From Dillenia suffruticosa (taxonomy: Eukaryota > Streptophyta > Magnoliopsida > Dilleniales > Dilleniaceae), in contig JAVTVX010000020.1 in the NCBI GenBank assembly GCA_033439265.1, positions 14,278,001-14,342,000 of the forward strand: a stretch of 64,000 nucleotides of DNA. The letters run 5' to 3'. The translations under genes were made by a program, and so were the position numbers. Positions 12,473-23,770 of the stretch are shown piece after piece (within the stretch, counting starts at the first letter, position 1; every line of letters begins with the position of its first letter). The notes under the pieces were generated by a model. It was given only the letters and a program-made list of their open reading frames with translations, did not search any database and was not told where the DNA came from.

Positions 12473-13883
12473 GAACAAGTGGGTTCTAAAAGTCAAGAGA
12501 AAGACCGACAGATCGATAGAGAGGTATAAGGTTCGTCTAGGAATCAAGGTTTACACTTAGACTAAGGGCATGGATTACTAAAGAGTCATAGTCCAAATTT
12601 ATCTCGATCCGTTTACTGTTAGCGATTGTCATAAACATGGTCCAAAGTTACACTAGATGAATGTAAAAATTACCTTCATTATTGGAAGTTTGGATGAGGA
12701 GATCTATATGAAACAACCCTCTAGGTTCGTTCTAGTAGGTCATGAGGAGAATGTCTATCGACTTCGAAAGTCGATACGACCTAAATCAGTCATCCAAACG
12801 GTGGTATCTAAGATTGCACAAGAATGTAATATCTTATGATTTTATAATAATCGAGAAGAATTATTGTGTTTATCTGAAACATTTTGATAACTCTTTTATG
12901 ATCATGTTTTTATATGTGAATGACATTCTGTTGGTCAAGAACAATAGAAAGTATCTGATGACCATTAAAATATGGTTTGTTGATTTTTTATATGAAAGAC
13001 ATGGGTGAGCTATAATTCATTCACGAAATTAGGATTCAAAGGGATCATTCGAGAAGGATATTGACTCTTTAATAAGAGTTTTACATATGGAAGATTCTTC
13101 AATATTTCGAGATAATCGATTGCAACCTAAAATGTACTCATATTGCTAAAGGTGAAAACTTGAGTCTTGACACGCACCCTAAAATTCAGGAAGAAATAAG
13201 GAAAATGAGTAGAATCTCTTATACCAGTGTAATGGGCAATTTTGTGTATGCGATGAGGCGTACACGACCGGACATTTATTTTATAGTCGATTTGGTAAGT
13301 AGGTATCAATCGAATCCTAGAAGAGATCACTAGAGAGTAATGAAAATGATTTTGAGATATCTCAAGGGAATTGCGACCCTTTTCTTATGTAACGGAGGAG
13401 ATGATTTGCATTTCATTGGGGATTCAGACACCGACTAGGGTGGCAATCTGGATAGACACAAATCGACATCAGTTTTGCTATCTTACTCAATAATGGTACC
13501 ATATCTTGGAGAAGTAAGAAGCAAATCTAAGCATCTCTATCTACAATAGAGACTGAGTTTGTGGCATGCTTAATGGTAGTTCAAGAGAGTATTTGACTCC
13601 AGAAATTTCTGGATAACTTAGGAGTTGTAGCAAATAGTAGGAGGCCAATAATGATTTATTATGATAATCAGGCTGGCATTACCTATAACTAAAATCCTAA
13701 GTATCACAGTAAAACCAAACATATTGATACCAGATACCATTTTATGAGAGATATTACCGAGAACTGTGTAGTAATGTCTAAATATACTTTTTATACAGCA
13801 TGATGGCAGATCTCTTCACCAAATCCATTGTGAGAGGTTCCTTTATGAGACATATGGAATCATTGGGTTTACATGTAATTTGA
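12473..13883 (+). pseudogene. Reverse transcriptase and RNase H of copia element D
   Basis: This resumes after the second solo LTR with NKWVLKVKRK, the usual start of copia RT. The catalytic box is at 12913-12924 and reads YVND, with the first Asp changed to Asn (codon 12919-12921). RNase H follows, with MSRISYTSVMGNFVYAMRR near 13205 and the KYHSKTKHID motif near 13700. The polyprotein end is recognisable as ADLFTK, a degenerate tail, and the stop at 13881-13883. Several frameshifts and in-frame stops make it non-functional. Confidence 0.8.
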
Positions 13884-15026
13884 CATTTCTTATTTGTACT
13901 ATGTTGATCTTTTTTGTGTTTATTAATATATATGACATATGTGTATTATACAGTTACAAGTTTATTTCATATACTTGTTTATTGTCGTATATTATGTAGT
14001 GAGTTATGATAAAAGATATGTCAAGCAGGCGTAGTCGACTCTGTTACACGAGTGACTATCTCCAGTTCTGAGTGAACAGGGATGAGACAGTTTTTAATCG
14101 TAAGAGGTTTTGAGAGTGGTTCTACTAGAACATAAATCATCCTTATATGTATTTAGGATGAGATCATATGAGATATGATCGACATGGACATACCGACATC
14201 CATATTGCCTGTAAGTAGTCAGGTTTGAGATCTCAAATATCACCTGCGTTTAGTGATAATCGTCTTTGAGATACTCTCTCTGAAATCTCTGGGTAAAGTT
14301 TTATGTGAAGTTCCATACCTACACAGTATTAAAGAAATCTGATATATACCCTTTTGAGAGATAGAGAAATATTACTGTGACATGTATTTCATACTGCGTG
14401 TGATAAGATAACCATGGGATAGTGGAAGCTATTATTTGAGATGATAGTATAATTATAATCCCCGTTCCCACTGTGTGAGATCCGAGATCCATTGGGTGGG
14501 ATCTCTATAATACCTTTATTATTTTAGGCTGTTTTTAGAAGTTTTGATTCATTGTTTGGTACTTTAGTCTATTTATCTATGGCCCAGAAGATAAACTAAG
14601 GTCCAAGAGTCAGATTTAGGAAAGCAAATGAATTGAGACTAATAGATTCGAGTTTGGAAAAAGGAAGTCCAATTGACATTACATTACTGTGTAGTATTCA
14701 CCGGTCAACCTGTTATTTAATACATGTTGGGATTCAAACATAATAGTGAATACACAATCAAGCAAATGATTGGAGATCACTTTTAATGAGAAAAGTGGCT
14801 TGATGGATGTAGTTGCATTGAGAATGGGGTACAACGAATTCTTTTTGGTACTAACGGTAGCTTTTCAGTTATCTTAACAAGTGTATTGAGAAATCTTTGC
14901 TTGCAGGTGTACTTGCCGATCGCACGACGCCCAATCCTATATGAAAGTCTAGTAGTGTGATATGATAGATCACATAAGTTATGATCTTATGTCAGATGTG
15001 AAATGCTCTCGTATGCAAGTGAGAGA
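13884..15026 (+). other. 3' untranslated region of copia element D
   Basis: Non-coding. It is related throughout to the inverted stretch 43454-44550 of element E, for example the motif catgcaagtgagagata before the LTR start. The last purines before 15027 (gtgagaga) are in the position of the polypurine tract. Confidence 0.6.
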
Positions 15027-15062
15027 TATTGGTAGTTGTGCCCACGTCGGGGCATTTTTTTA
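15027..15062 (+). repeat. Truncated 3' LTR of element D
   Basis: About 36 bases match the start of the 5' LTR (TATTGG for TGTTGG, then the shared TAGTTGTGCCCACG). The similarity ends in the T run and unrelated sequence follows. The remaining 530 or so bases of this LTR are not seen in the window. Confidence 0.65.
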
Positions 15063-15610
15063 GGGTTAGTTTAGGTTCTGTAGTAGGTTCTGTAGTAGGT
15101 TCAAAGGCATGATCAAGTTTTCCATCTTCTTCCTTACATTCTCTTCCTTCTCCTTTTCTTGATACTCTATCTATTATGACCCATTTAGCCTTAAGGAGTG
15201 ATGAGAATCCAATGGTATATCTGGGATTTAACTCTATCCCAATTTCATTTGATATATCTTTATCATAGAATCTTACAATATCAGTGATCATCATGGTGTA
15301 GTAGAAATTGCTCATTTCCTATGGCTACCATGTGAAGAGGAACTACGAAATGGAAACCACGATTTTTGTTTTGCATTAGACATGCTATAAACCAAAAGTC
15401 TGTCATAGTGATTGTGGTATGATTCCCTCTGGGTCTCAAGATGTGAGTAACTATCAAATGAAGTGATCTTTGATGTAAGTACAACGATAGAACTTTTGAG
15501 TCTACTTCTTGAAGATTAGGATTTTTTAAAACAATCTTTGCATCATTTAAGAGTTCAATGTTCAAGTATTCTTCACATTTATCATAGGTTATCCATCTTA
15601 CTGATTCATT
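15063..15610 (-). pseudogene. Fragment resembling the putative plant transposon protein (Transposase_32) family
   Basis: On the minus strand a frame runs from about 15610 (ITYDKCEEYLN...) to about 15300, and a second overlapping frame continues from 15312 to about 15063. A frameshift near 15310 therefore splits one original gene. The upper half has the layout LH-IVTHILRPRGNHTTITMTD. The lower half has YYTMMITDIVRFYDKDISNE. Both halves resemble the conserved region of the plant proteins annotated as putative plant transposon protein, which are repeat-associated and of unknown function. A short TEP repeat follows, and then the sequence runs into the cut LTR of element D. Family assignment is by remembered pattern only. 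Confidence 0.5.
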
Positions 15611-15893
15611 TTATAGATGAGTTTGGGAGTTACTACTATCTCCATTCCTCCTATGTATGCCATAAACATACATCTCTGCACTTTGTTTTGTATCACTATA
15701 TCACTCTTCTTCCTATCTTGCTTGTTTCCTTTGAACGTTCCTATGTTGTTTTAGAAAAGTCTAACTAATTTATTATAGGTTGGAGAAAATAAGTAGATGA
15801 GACTACTAGGACATGTTCTCCTAACACGATCACCATAAGGAAAGTTAGTACTTTCTAAAATATTCTAGTGAATTACCCTTGGATGATTTATAG
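15611..15893. other. Unassigned intergenic stretch
   Basis: AT-rich. I see no coding sequence or repeat that I can assign. It lies between the transposon-protein fragment and the CACTA-like element. Confidence 0.5.
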
Positions 15894-16969
15894 CTCTACA
15901 AGAAAACTTTTCTTCAAGGAACTTATATTTTTCTTTGGATTAGAAGTCATTGTGATTGAAGCTTGATGGAAAAATCCGTCACTGAAGGGTATCAGCGACT
16001 GATTTTTTCTGTCGTTAAAAGCCACCTCACTAAATATTAATGACGGAATACTATTCGTTGCTAATATCAGCGATGGATTAATGACAGAAAAAATCTATCA
16101 TTGATGATTAGCGACGAAAAAAAATCAGTCATTGATAAAAAAATGTAAATAAAAAAAATCAACAACAGATTGGTAATTCGTTGCTGATTTTTGAGTTCTC
16201 AGGCGAATGCACGTGGCTCCACACGACTGACCAGTGCTCGCACGCAGAGCTACCAGCCCTCGCCCTACCCCCGCGCCCCTGCTGGTCCGCATACGCCCGT
16301 GTGCTACCTCCTTTAATTTGCTAAAATTCCTGCACAACACTTCCATGGGGCTTCAAACCTATGTATGGGAAAAAAAATTCAACACTATCACAACCATTAG
16401 ACCATACCTATATATCCACTTATATTTTTTTTTATTTGTTATCTTTAGATCATAATTTTTTAATAATAATAATAATAAGAAAATATAAAATGGTAATTTA
16501 TTATAAAATAATAAATTATTAGCTTAAAATAAAATAATAAATTATTAGCTTAAAATAAAATAATAAAATTTTTTTTTTTAAATAATATTATTCTTCTACA
16601 AAATAAAATCAAAAGAAAAAGAAAAAGAATTTTAAAAAAATAATAATAATAAATAATAAATCATTACCATCGCTAGAATTTTCGTCGGTAAAATTTCCAT
16701 TGGTAATCCGTCGCTGATAGCTCTATTTTTATTTTTTTTACCCTTCACCACTACATCGATGGATTAGCGACCGAAAATTTCTGTCACTAAAAATTCCATT
16801 GGTAATCCATCGCTGATAGGTTTACAAAAAAATTTTTTGTTGCTAATTTTCGTCGTTAATCCATCACTAATTCAATCTGACGTTAATTTGTCACAAATCT
16901 GTCGCTAGTACCGACAAATTTTTATCCGTCAATAATTTTTCGTCGCTGATGGCGTGTTTTCTTGTAGTG
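15894..16969. mobile_element. CACTA-like non-autonomous DNA transposon
   Basis: The right end reads GTTTTCTTGTAGTG, the classic terminus of plant CACTA (En/Spm) elements. The left end CTCTACAAGAAAAC is its inverted partner with one mismatch in 14. Both flanks are dense in short direct and inverted copies of a tcagcgacga/cgtcgctgat word, which fits the subterminal repeats bound by CACTA transposases. The inside is non-coding: a GC-rich island near 16196-16320, then an AT-rich tract with (taa)n runs and a short tandem duplication near 16500-16560. The 3-bp flanks (tag and tcc) do not match, so the left end or the duplication has decayed. Confidence 0.65.
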
Positions 16970-17590
16970 TCCGTATTCTTCTTGAGAGATAAAGAGTAGG
17001 CAATGATGCTTAAGGTTTTTGAGAATTTGTGATTCATTTAACCTATGGTTTCTATTTATATTCTTGCAACTTTGACTTTTGCAAGTTGACTTATGATATG
17101 TCTGTTGCCTAAATTTTGCAATTTTTAGAACTGCACAAGTCGACTCGCTATTCATGGCAAGTCGAGAGTCATGGTGTCATAGGAGGTGTTATAAACTTTA
17201 AGGTATTGAGGTTATATCAACATAAAAAAGTTGTTATGTCAACACAAAATGTCTCTAAAACTCATTCTGAGTTTAAGTGTTACTAAGTAAGTTGATTGCC
17301 ATCGCATGGTAAGTCAACTTATGTTGGTCACCGCCTAAAATCTAAGTCTTTTGAGCCTTCACAAATCATCTTATGATCATTCATAAGTTGGTTCATGGTG
17401 TCCAAATGAGATCTAGAACCTTAAGCAAGTCTACTCATGCATTCATTCAAGTTGATTACCTAGTCTCAAAGTTTAACTTTTCTGTCATCTGCTTGAAAGC
17501 AAGTTAACTTTGTGAACAAGTCAACTTGTCATGCATAGACAAATATAACAATACAACACATCAAAATACTCAAGCAATCATCATTCATCA
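16970..17590 (-). repeat. Partial 3' LTR of Sirevirus-like element A
   Basis: This directly follows the pol end of element A and is non-coding. It carries the AAGTCGACTT/AAGTTGACTT-type words that fill the U3 parts of the other Sirevirus-like LTRs here. A candidate TATA box (on the minus strand, complement of ctatttata) lies near 17052-17060. The part downstream of the promoter appears cut at 16970 by the CACTA-like element. The exact boundary with pol is uncertain. Confidence 0.55.
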
Positions 17591-17599
17591 AAGTCCATC

Positions 17600-20546
17600 A
17601 TGCCTAGTTCATTTCTTAAGTTATAGAATCTATTTTTATCTAAGGGCTTTGTGAAGATGTCTGTAATTTATTTGTCTATTTTTATATATTCAAGAATGAT
17701 ATCATTTTTCAATACATGATCTCTTATGAAGTGATACTCATTTCAATGTGCTTGTTTCATAATTGATGGATTAGATTTTTAGTTAGGTTGATAGTATTGG
17801 TGTTATCACACCTAATGGGGATATTTTCTAACTCTAATCCATAGTCTTTCATTTGATACTTTATCCATAATATTTGAACACAACACTGACCAATAGCAAT
17901 ATACTTTGATTTTGTGATCGATGTGGCAACGTTGTTTTATTTCTTAGAAGACTAAAAAATTAACGTACTCCTAAAGTATTAACACATGTCATCTGTTCTT
18001 TTTCTATATACCTTGTATCCAACAAAATTTGCATCCAAATATCCATATAACTGGAAAGATGAATTCCTATCATATCATAAATCTAAGTTGCATATTTTCT
18101 TAAAATATTAAAGATTCTTTTGACTGCTGACAAACGTGACTCATTGGAATTTGATTGAAACCTAACACAAAAGCATATACTATAGAGGATATCAGGTTTA
18201 GAGGTTGTTAAATATAATAAAGAACCTATCATACTCTTATATAATTCAGAGTACATAGGCTTCCCATTCTCGTCCTTGTCCAACTTGACTGTAGTGTTCA
18301 TTGTTGTTGCATTTCTTTCAATTTCTCCTAATCCAAATTTCTTAATTAAATTCTTAGTGAACTAAAATTGGTTAATAAATAAAACTTTCTCTATTTGCTT
18401 GATTTGAAGTCCTAGAAAATAGTGCAACTCTTCTATTATGCTCATCTCAAATACAGTATGCATGGCTTTTACAAATTCCTAGCAAAACTCATCACTTGTA
18501 GCTCCACACACTATGTCATTAATATAGATTTGTACTATTAGCATCTTTTTGCCTTTCCTCTTAATGAACAAGGTTGTATTAACCTTATCTCTTATAAAGA
18601 AGTTGCTAAGCCTCTGATACAAAGCTTTAAGAGCTTGTTTCAGACCATACAGAGTTTTAGACAATTTGTGTATGTGGTCTGAATATTTTGAATGTTCAAA
18701 ATTGGGAGGTCGCTCTTCATATATAATCTCATTAATTATACCACTCAAGAAGGTATTTTTGACATCAATTTGGTATAATTTAAATTTCATAAAATAAGTA
18801 AAAGTAAATAATATTCTTATAGTTTCCAATCTTGCTATAGGAACATAGATTTTATTAAAATCTATTCATTCTTCTTGATTGTATCCCTGAGCTACCAATC
18901 TTGCTTTGATCCTAGTAATGGTGCCATGTTTATCAAGCTTATTTCTAAAGACTCATTTGGTTACTATAACAAATTGACCTCTAGACTTAGGAACTAGGTT
19001 CCAAATATCATTTCTTTCCAATTGATTATGCTCCTCCTGCATTGCTAAAATCCAATTTTCATCTTCCAAAACTTCAACAACATTCTTAGAATCTATTTGT
19101 GAAATGAATGCTACAAACTTACACTAGTTCTGGAGAGCTGATCTGGCCTTAACTCTAGACTTTAGATATCTTATCATATTTTTAACATTCATACTTCTTA
19201 TTACAAAAAAATCTAACATCTTGCTTTTGTGAAGTCTCATGATTATTCTTAGTCTCATCTTACATTTCAGAGATTTCTTCTTTAGCATTCTCAACCTCTA
19301 ATGCTTCTGGTTCCCCAATTGACTCATCCAATGACTCATCATCAAGACCTTTTTTTCTTAAGGGATCATTTTCATCAAATTCTATATGAATTGACTCTTC
19401 AACCATTATGGTCCTCTTGTTATACACCATATAGATTTTACTAGTAGTTGAATATTTTAAAAAGATTCTTTCATTACTTTTTACATCAAATTTCCCTGCG
19501 GGCTCCTTTCTATTTTTTAGAACATAGAACTTGCATCCAAATAGATTAAAGTATGATATGTTAGGTTTCCTACCTTTGTAAAGTTCATATAAATTTTTTT
19601 GTAAATCGATTTTATTAAGGCTCTATTAAGAATGTACAGTTCGTATTCATAGCTTTTGCCCAGAAAGATATGGGAATATTATACTTATATAGTATTATCC
19701 TAGCCATTTCCACTAATGTTCTATTCTTTCTCTCTACTATCCCATTTTATTGAAGTGTCTTGGGGGCTGAAAAGTTATGATCTATTCTATTGTCTTCATT
19801 GAAATCTAGCATTAACATTTTCTCAAATTCTTTCCCTTGGTTACCCCTAATACTCTTTATTGTGCAACCCTTTTCATTTTGGACTTTTTTACACAATTTG
19901 ATGAAAACATTACTTGTCTCTTCCTTTTTGGCCAGGAATAGCACTCAAATATATCTAGAGTAATCATCAATTATTACAAATTTATAGTGTTTTTTTCCCC
20001 TAAACTCTGGATCCTAGTTGGTTCAAAGAGATCTATGTGGAGCAACTCCAAGGGTCAACTAGTTGATACTATGTTCCTTGACTTAAAGGATGATCTAGTG
20101 TGTTTTCCTTTCATGCAAACTCTACGTAGTTTATTTTCTCATGTTTTAGCTTGAGAAATCCTTTAACTATGTCTTCTCTAATTAATTTTGAAATTAGATC
20201 TATGTTTGCATGATTTACCCTTCTATGTTATAGTTAGGTATTGTCATCACCTATTGCCATTAGACATACCTCTTCTACATCTCTTATATTGTCTAAATTG
20301 ATTACATTTATATTGAATTATCTAGATCCTATGAGTCTAACTTCATTACTCAATTTATCTATTACCTTATAACATTCACAGTCAAATAAAAGAACTTTAT
20401 CACAGAATTGACTGATACTAAATAAATTATACTTGAGGCCTTTAACTAAAAGAGCAGGCTCAATGTATGTAGGAAACTTACTTATATTGCCAATGTCGAT
20501 AATCTTACCATTTGAATTGTCCCAAAATACTACAGTGTCACTTTTT
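17600..20546 (-). pseudogene. pol of Sirevirus-like copia element A (protease end to RNase H)
   Basis: Reading downwards on the minus strand: the protease-integrase junction (DNSNGKIIDIGNIS, KYNLFSISQFCDK, 20540-20318), the integrase core (20000-19740, with CKKVQNEKGCTIKSIRG), a linker, RT (18829-18479), a GELNYFLGLQIKQ-like motif near 18400, and RNase H (18301-18083). It ends near 17600 at RNELGMMDFDE. The wording of these motifs is that of the Sirevirus lineage. The RT box reads YIND (codon 18518-18520), so the first Asp is lost. Many stops are present. The gene is cut at 20546 by the LTR of element C. Its gag half should lie beyond the right edge of the window. Confidence 0.8.
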
Positions 20547-20742
20547 TGAAAAACTAATTTATAACATCGAGAGGGGTTGAATAGGTATTTTGGCACTTTT
20601 GTGAATTTTTTTAGGTTTATGAAAATATTAAGAAAATTTGAATAGAGGGTAATAAAAGAATAAGACACATAGGATTTATAGTGGTTTCACCTTCAAGGTC
20701 TACATCTACTCCCAGGCTTCATTTGGAGTTTTCAATCCACTA

Positions 20743-20866
20743 TTTTTACTAAATAATACAAACAACTAGCTTCTCAGGTGCTAGTAAGACCTTACAAGTA
20801 CTTCTTTTTACTAAATAATACAAACAACTAGCTTCTCAGGTGCTAGTAAGACCTTACAAGTACTTC
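20743..20866. repeat. 62-bp perfect tandem duplication in the LTR
   Basis: Units 20743-20804 and 20805-20866 start tttttactaaataataca and look identical by eye. The 5' LTR of the same element (62060-62120) has one copy of this segment, so the duplication arose after integration or in this lineage. Confidence 0.8.
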
Positions 20867-21153
20867 TCACAAACGCTCACCACTTGCATTTTTCAGGAGC
20901 AAACAAACCCAAAATTGTCTCACTTGACAGAGTTTCAATTTCGGATTAAGAAAACCCACTCTTCTAATCTTTTACAAAGATTATGAAATGAAACAAGAGC
21001 ATAAGTTCAAGCTTTCGAACTTCAAATGTAGTTGTTGAAAGCTCAAAACAAAAATACAAGAAAAGAAATTAAAGTACAAATGAAGAGTTCTATAGTTGTG
21101 TACAAGTTTCATCAACATATATTCAAAAGTCTCATTCCTTCAATATTTGTGTT

Positions 21154-21163
21154 GTATTTATAG
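21154..21163 (-). promoter_or_regulatory. Candidate TATA box of the element C 3' LTR
   Basis: The minus-strand sequence ctataaatac lies between the motif-rich U3 and the presumed R region. The equivalent position in the 5' LTR (62345-62354) has the same ten bases, in otherwise diverged surroundings. Confidence 0.5.
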
Positions 21164-22309
21164 TTGTAGAATGCATAGAGCCATTGAGATTCATTTAATA
21201 ACATTGAATACTATTTTAGTAGCTGTTGAAGGTGGTTAAGCTTCCATTAAATATTAAACAGTTTTTTTAAATAACTAACTAGTACATATAATGTGTCGAC
21301 TTCTTCTGTGCTTAAGTTGACTGATTTTTGAATTTTGGATGGTGCAGGTCAACTTGGTATTAAAGGTGAGTAGGCTTGTTCACTTCATTCTTTCTTATAG
21401 GTTGACTTCTCTTTCTACTTGGGTTGGCTTGTGTTTGCTAAGGTTGCTTTAAGATTGTGTTGAGTTGACATTATATTATTGAAATTCCTACATGCGTCAC
21501 TTGATTCTTATGGGATCAACTTAGAAATGTTAATAAGTGGCTTGATATAACCCTAGATCAACTTTACTTTGCGAATAATATAATGAGTCAATTTACAAAC
21601 AAAGTACTTGTACTTTTACTTGTTTCAGATTTACATTTTTGAGAATCAGTTTGGTCAGGTCGACTTATCATATCCCCAGGTCGACTTATAATGTTACTGG
21701 GTTGACTTATTCTCTTTCTAGGTTGATTCAATTGTGTTTCATACATATATCTAGGAGTATGATTGGTCAAATTGGCTTATCATATTTTTTAGGTTGACTT
21801 ATAATGTTACTTGGTCAACTTGTCCTCTTCCTATGTTGACTTAATTGTGTTTCAGATTTAGATTTCTGAGAGTATGATTGGTGAGGTTAACCCGTAATAA
21901 TCTTGGGTTGACTTAGCTATGTCATAGACTTGTATTTTTTAGAGTTGTTTGGTTCAGGTGGAGTCGTTATGCTCCTAGGTTGACTCGATAGTCAAAGTAC
22001 CCTTACTTTTGTAAGTCGACTAACTATTCATCTAAATCGACTTAGTTATGCTTCAAAAATGGTTTCTGAGACTAGACTTTGTCAAGTCGAATTGTTACCT
22101 TCTCAAGTTGACTTATGATGTTTTATATTTAGTATATTTTTAAAATTTTCAATCCTAGGTCGACTTTTTAGGCTTTCTAGGTCAATTTGCTTTGAATAAA
22201 ATTGATTCTGACAATTTTTCTAATTTTTTAATTTGTCAAATTCTTATTTAATTAATGTTAATCTGTATTATTGACACTTGATTATCATCAAAACACATTT
22301 TATTCAACA

Positions 22310-23651
22310 ATATCCCTCTTTTTGATAATGACAAAATCACTTAGAATTTGGACAAAACTTACTTAGAATTTTGAACTATACTCCTCAATCCACGTTGTCA
22401 TCTTGTAGGATGTTTGAAATTCTCACTCTCAATCTATACCATCTATCCTCAAACTTCAAATTTGTTTTAACTTGGACATTGACAACCAACCTCAAACATA
22501 GCACACTTCTCCATTTGACCATACATCTCATACTTCTCCAACATAACACACTTTTTCATTCTACCATACTTATTATACTTCTCTCCATTTTTTTATCAGT
22601 AAAATAGAGGCCAATCATACTTCTACCCCCTTTTTGTAGTATTACATCCATTCTAAACAAGCCATTATGCTATATGCCTTGATTTTTCTCAAAAGATGTC
22701 ACTTCCCATTTTTCTCAATTTTTCTCAAAACATGCCATTACTATTTACCTTATTTTTCTCTTTCTCAGCAAGCTATTGCTATGTGTCTAATTTTCTCTAA
22801 TTTTCCTTTTTTTTTTGTCATTAACAAAGATGAGTCAATCACAAGCATTCAACAATATTTAACCTATTTTCTCCATTCTTGATACTAATTTATTCAATCC
22901 ATATTCATCTATACTCTTCAATTCTTCGTCCTCGATTATATATATATATATATGCAAAATAATTTCTTTTTTTTTCAAAATTTCCCTTTTTTGTCATTAA
23001 CGAAAGAGAAGTCAATCACAATCATTCAACCATATTTAACCTATTTTCTCCATTCTTCGTACCAATTTATTCAATCCAATTTCATCTATATTCATCAATT
23101 CTCCATTCTCCATTATATATATATATATATATATATATATAACTTTAATGCAAAATAAAATGTATGCATTCATTCAGTGCAAAAGACTAATTACTTAGGC
23201 ATTCAAATGGAACGTTTAATGCACATTTAGCTTTAATACAAATAAGGTAGTCACTTGATCATTCAACAAAATAAGCATCACTAGATCATTCAACAAAATA
23301 AGCATGCTATAAGTTTGGAGTTTTATGATTCCTAATCAATCATGGATTTTCAGCCAATTGTGTGCATTTCATCCCTCACAAGCACACACTTGTGTTTTGC
23401 TTATGCATATAAAGTTTTATTAATGCAAAATGAACATAAGTTATTTAAATAAAACATTCATTCATTTAAATCATACTTAATTACATCAAATAAACTTAAT
23501 GTTTAACCTATTACATCATTGAAACTAAAATGAATAAATGTTAAACTTGAATTATAGGAGATAATACTATGGATTTCAAGAGTAGCCCATGATGAAGTGA
23601 ATGCTCAAGAAAAATATCATCCTTTGACAAATTTCAAAAATTCATCTAGAT
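22310..23651 (-). other. 3' untranslated region of element C with repeated polypurine tracts
   Basis: Non-coding. The tract next to the LTR, read on the minus strand, is aaaaagagggatat followed by the LTR start TGTTGAAT. Similar pyrimidine blocks followed by gtcattaac or related words recur on the plus strand near 22625, 22807 and 22985. This recalls the multiple polypurine tracts described for Sireviruses. (AT)n tracts lie at about 22938 and 23113-23142. The piece ends at the target duplication of the MULE (23652-23660). Confidence 0.55.
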
Positions 23652-23660
23652 TTCTATTTA

Positions 23661-23770
23661 GGGTAAATTATCCTTATCACCCCCTATGGTTTGGTCAAAA
23701 TTTACATATCTCTCTTATGGTGAAAAAATCTCAATTTATGTCCCTATGATTTCAAAAAGTGTGGCATGTG
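23661..23770 (+). repeat. Left terminal inverted repeat of the MULE
   Basis: This pairs with the reverse complement of 41237-41346. Shared blocks include CCCCCTATGGTTTGGTC near 23680 and the stretch around tatggtgaaaaaatctca near 23717. A few mismatches and a one-base shift occur at the outer end. Confidence 0.8.

Larger units (their letters stand above)
777..15062 (+). mobile_element. Ty1/copia retrotransposon D, decayed and twice interrupted
   Basis: A plus-strand copia element. In order it has a 5' LTR (777-1348), a primer-binding site matching initiator tRNA-Met, a long GC-rich leader, gag, protease, integrase, reverse transcriptase, RNase H, a 3' untranslated stretch of about 1.1 kb, and only the first 36 or so bases of a 3' LTR. 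Two gypsy solo LTRs (4207-6965 and 7893-12467) were inserted into its integrase and integrase-RT spacer. Each is flanked by perfect 5-bp duplications, so the pol pieces can be read as one interrupted gene. Its LTR ends, leader and coding sequence match element E (42968-50083, opposite strand), so both belong to one family. All coding parts carry many stops. Confidence 0.85.
20547..22309 (-). repeat. 3' LTR of Sirevirus-like element C
   Basis: On the plus strand it starts TGAAAAACTAATTT and ends TTCAACA. The minus-strand LTR therefore begins TGTTGAATAAAATG, followed (read upwards) by the polypurine tract. The gagaggggttgaatagg block near 20568 is shared with the 5' LTR at 61892. A candidate TATA box (minus strand, complement of gtatttatag) is at 21154-21163. 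U3 (21280-22170) holds many AAGTCGACTT-type words. A 62-bp tandem duplication lies at 20743-20866. Confidence 0.7.

Noticed and set aside
16500..16680. An AT-rich tract that might suggest an origin or matrix attachment region
   Set aside because: Composition alone is not evidence, and the tract lies within a CACTA-like element with simple (taa)n runs.
22371..23158. Three hydrophobic plus-strand frames
   Set aside because: They lie opposite the non-coding 3' region of a Sirevirus-like element. Their Phe/Leu/Ser/Ile richness comes from T-rich polypyrimidine blocks.
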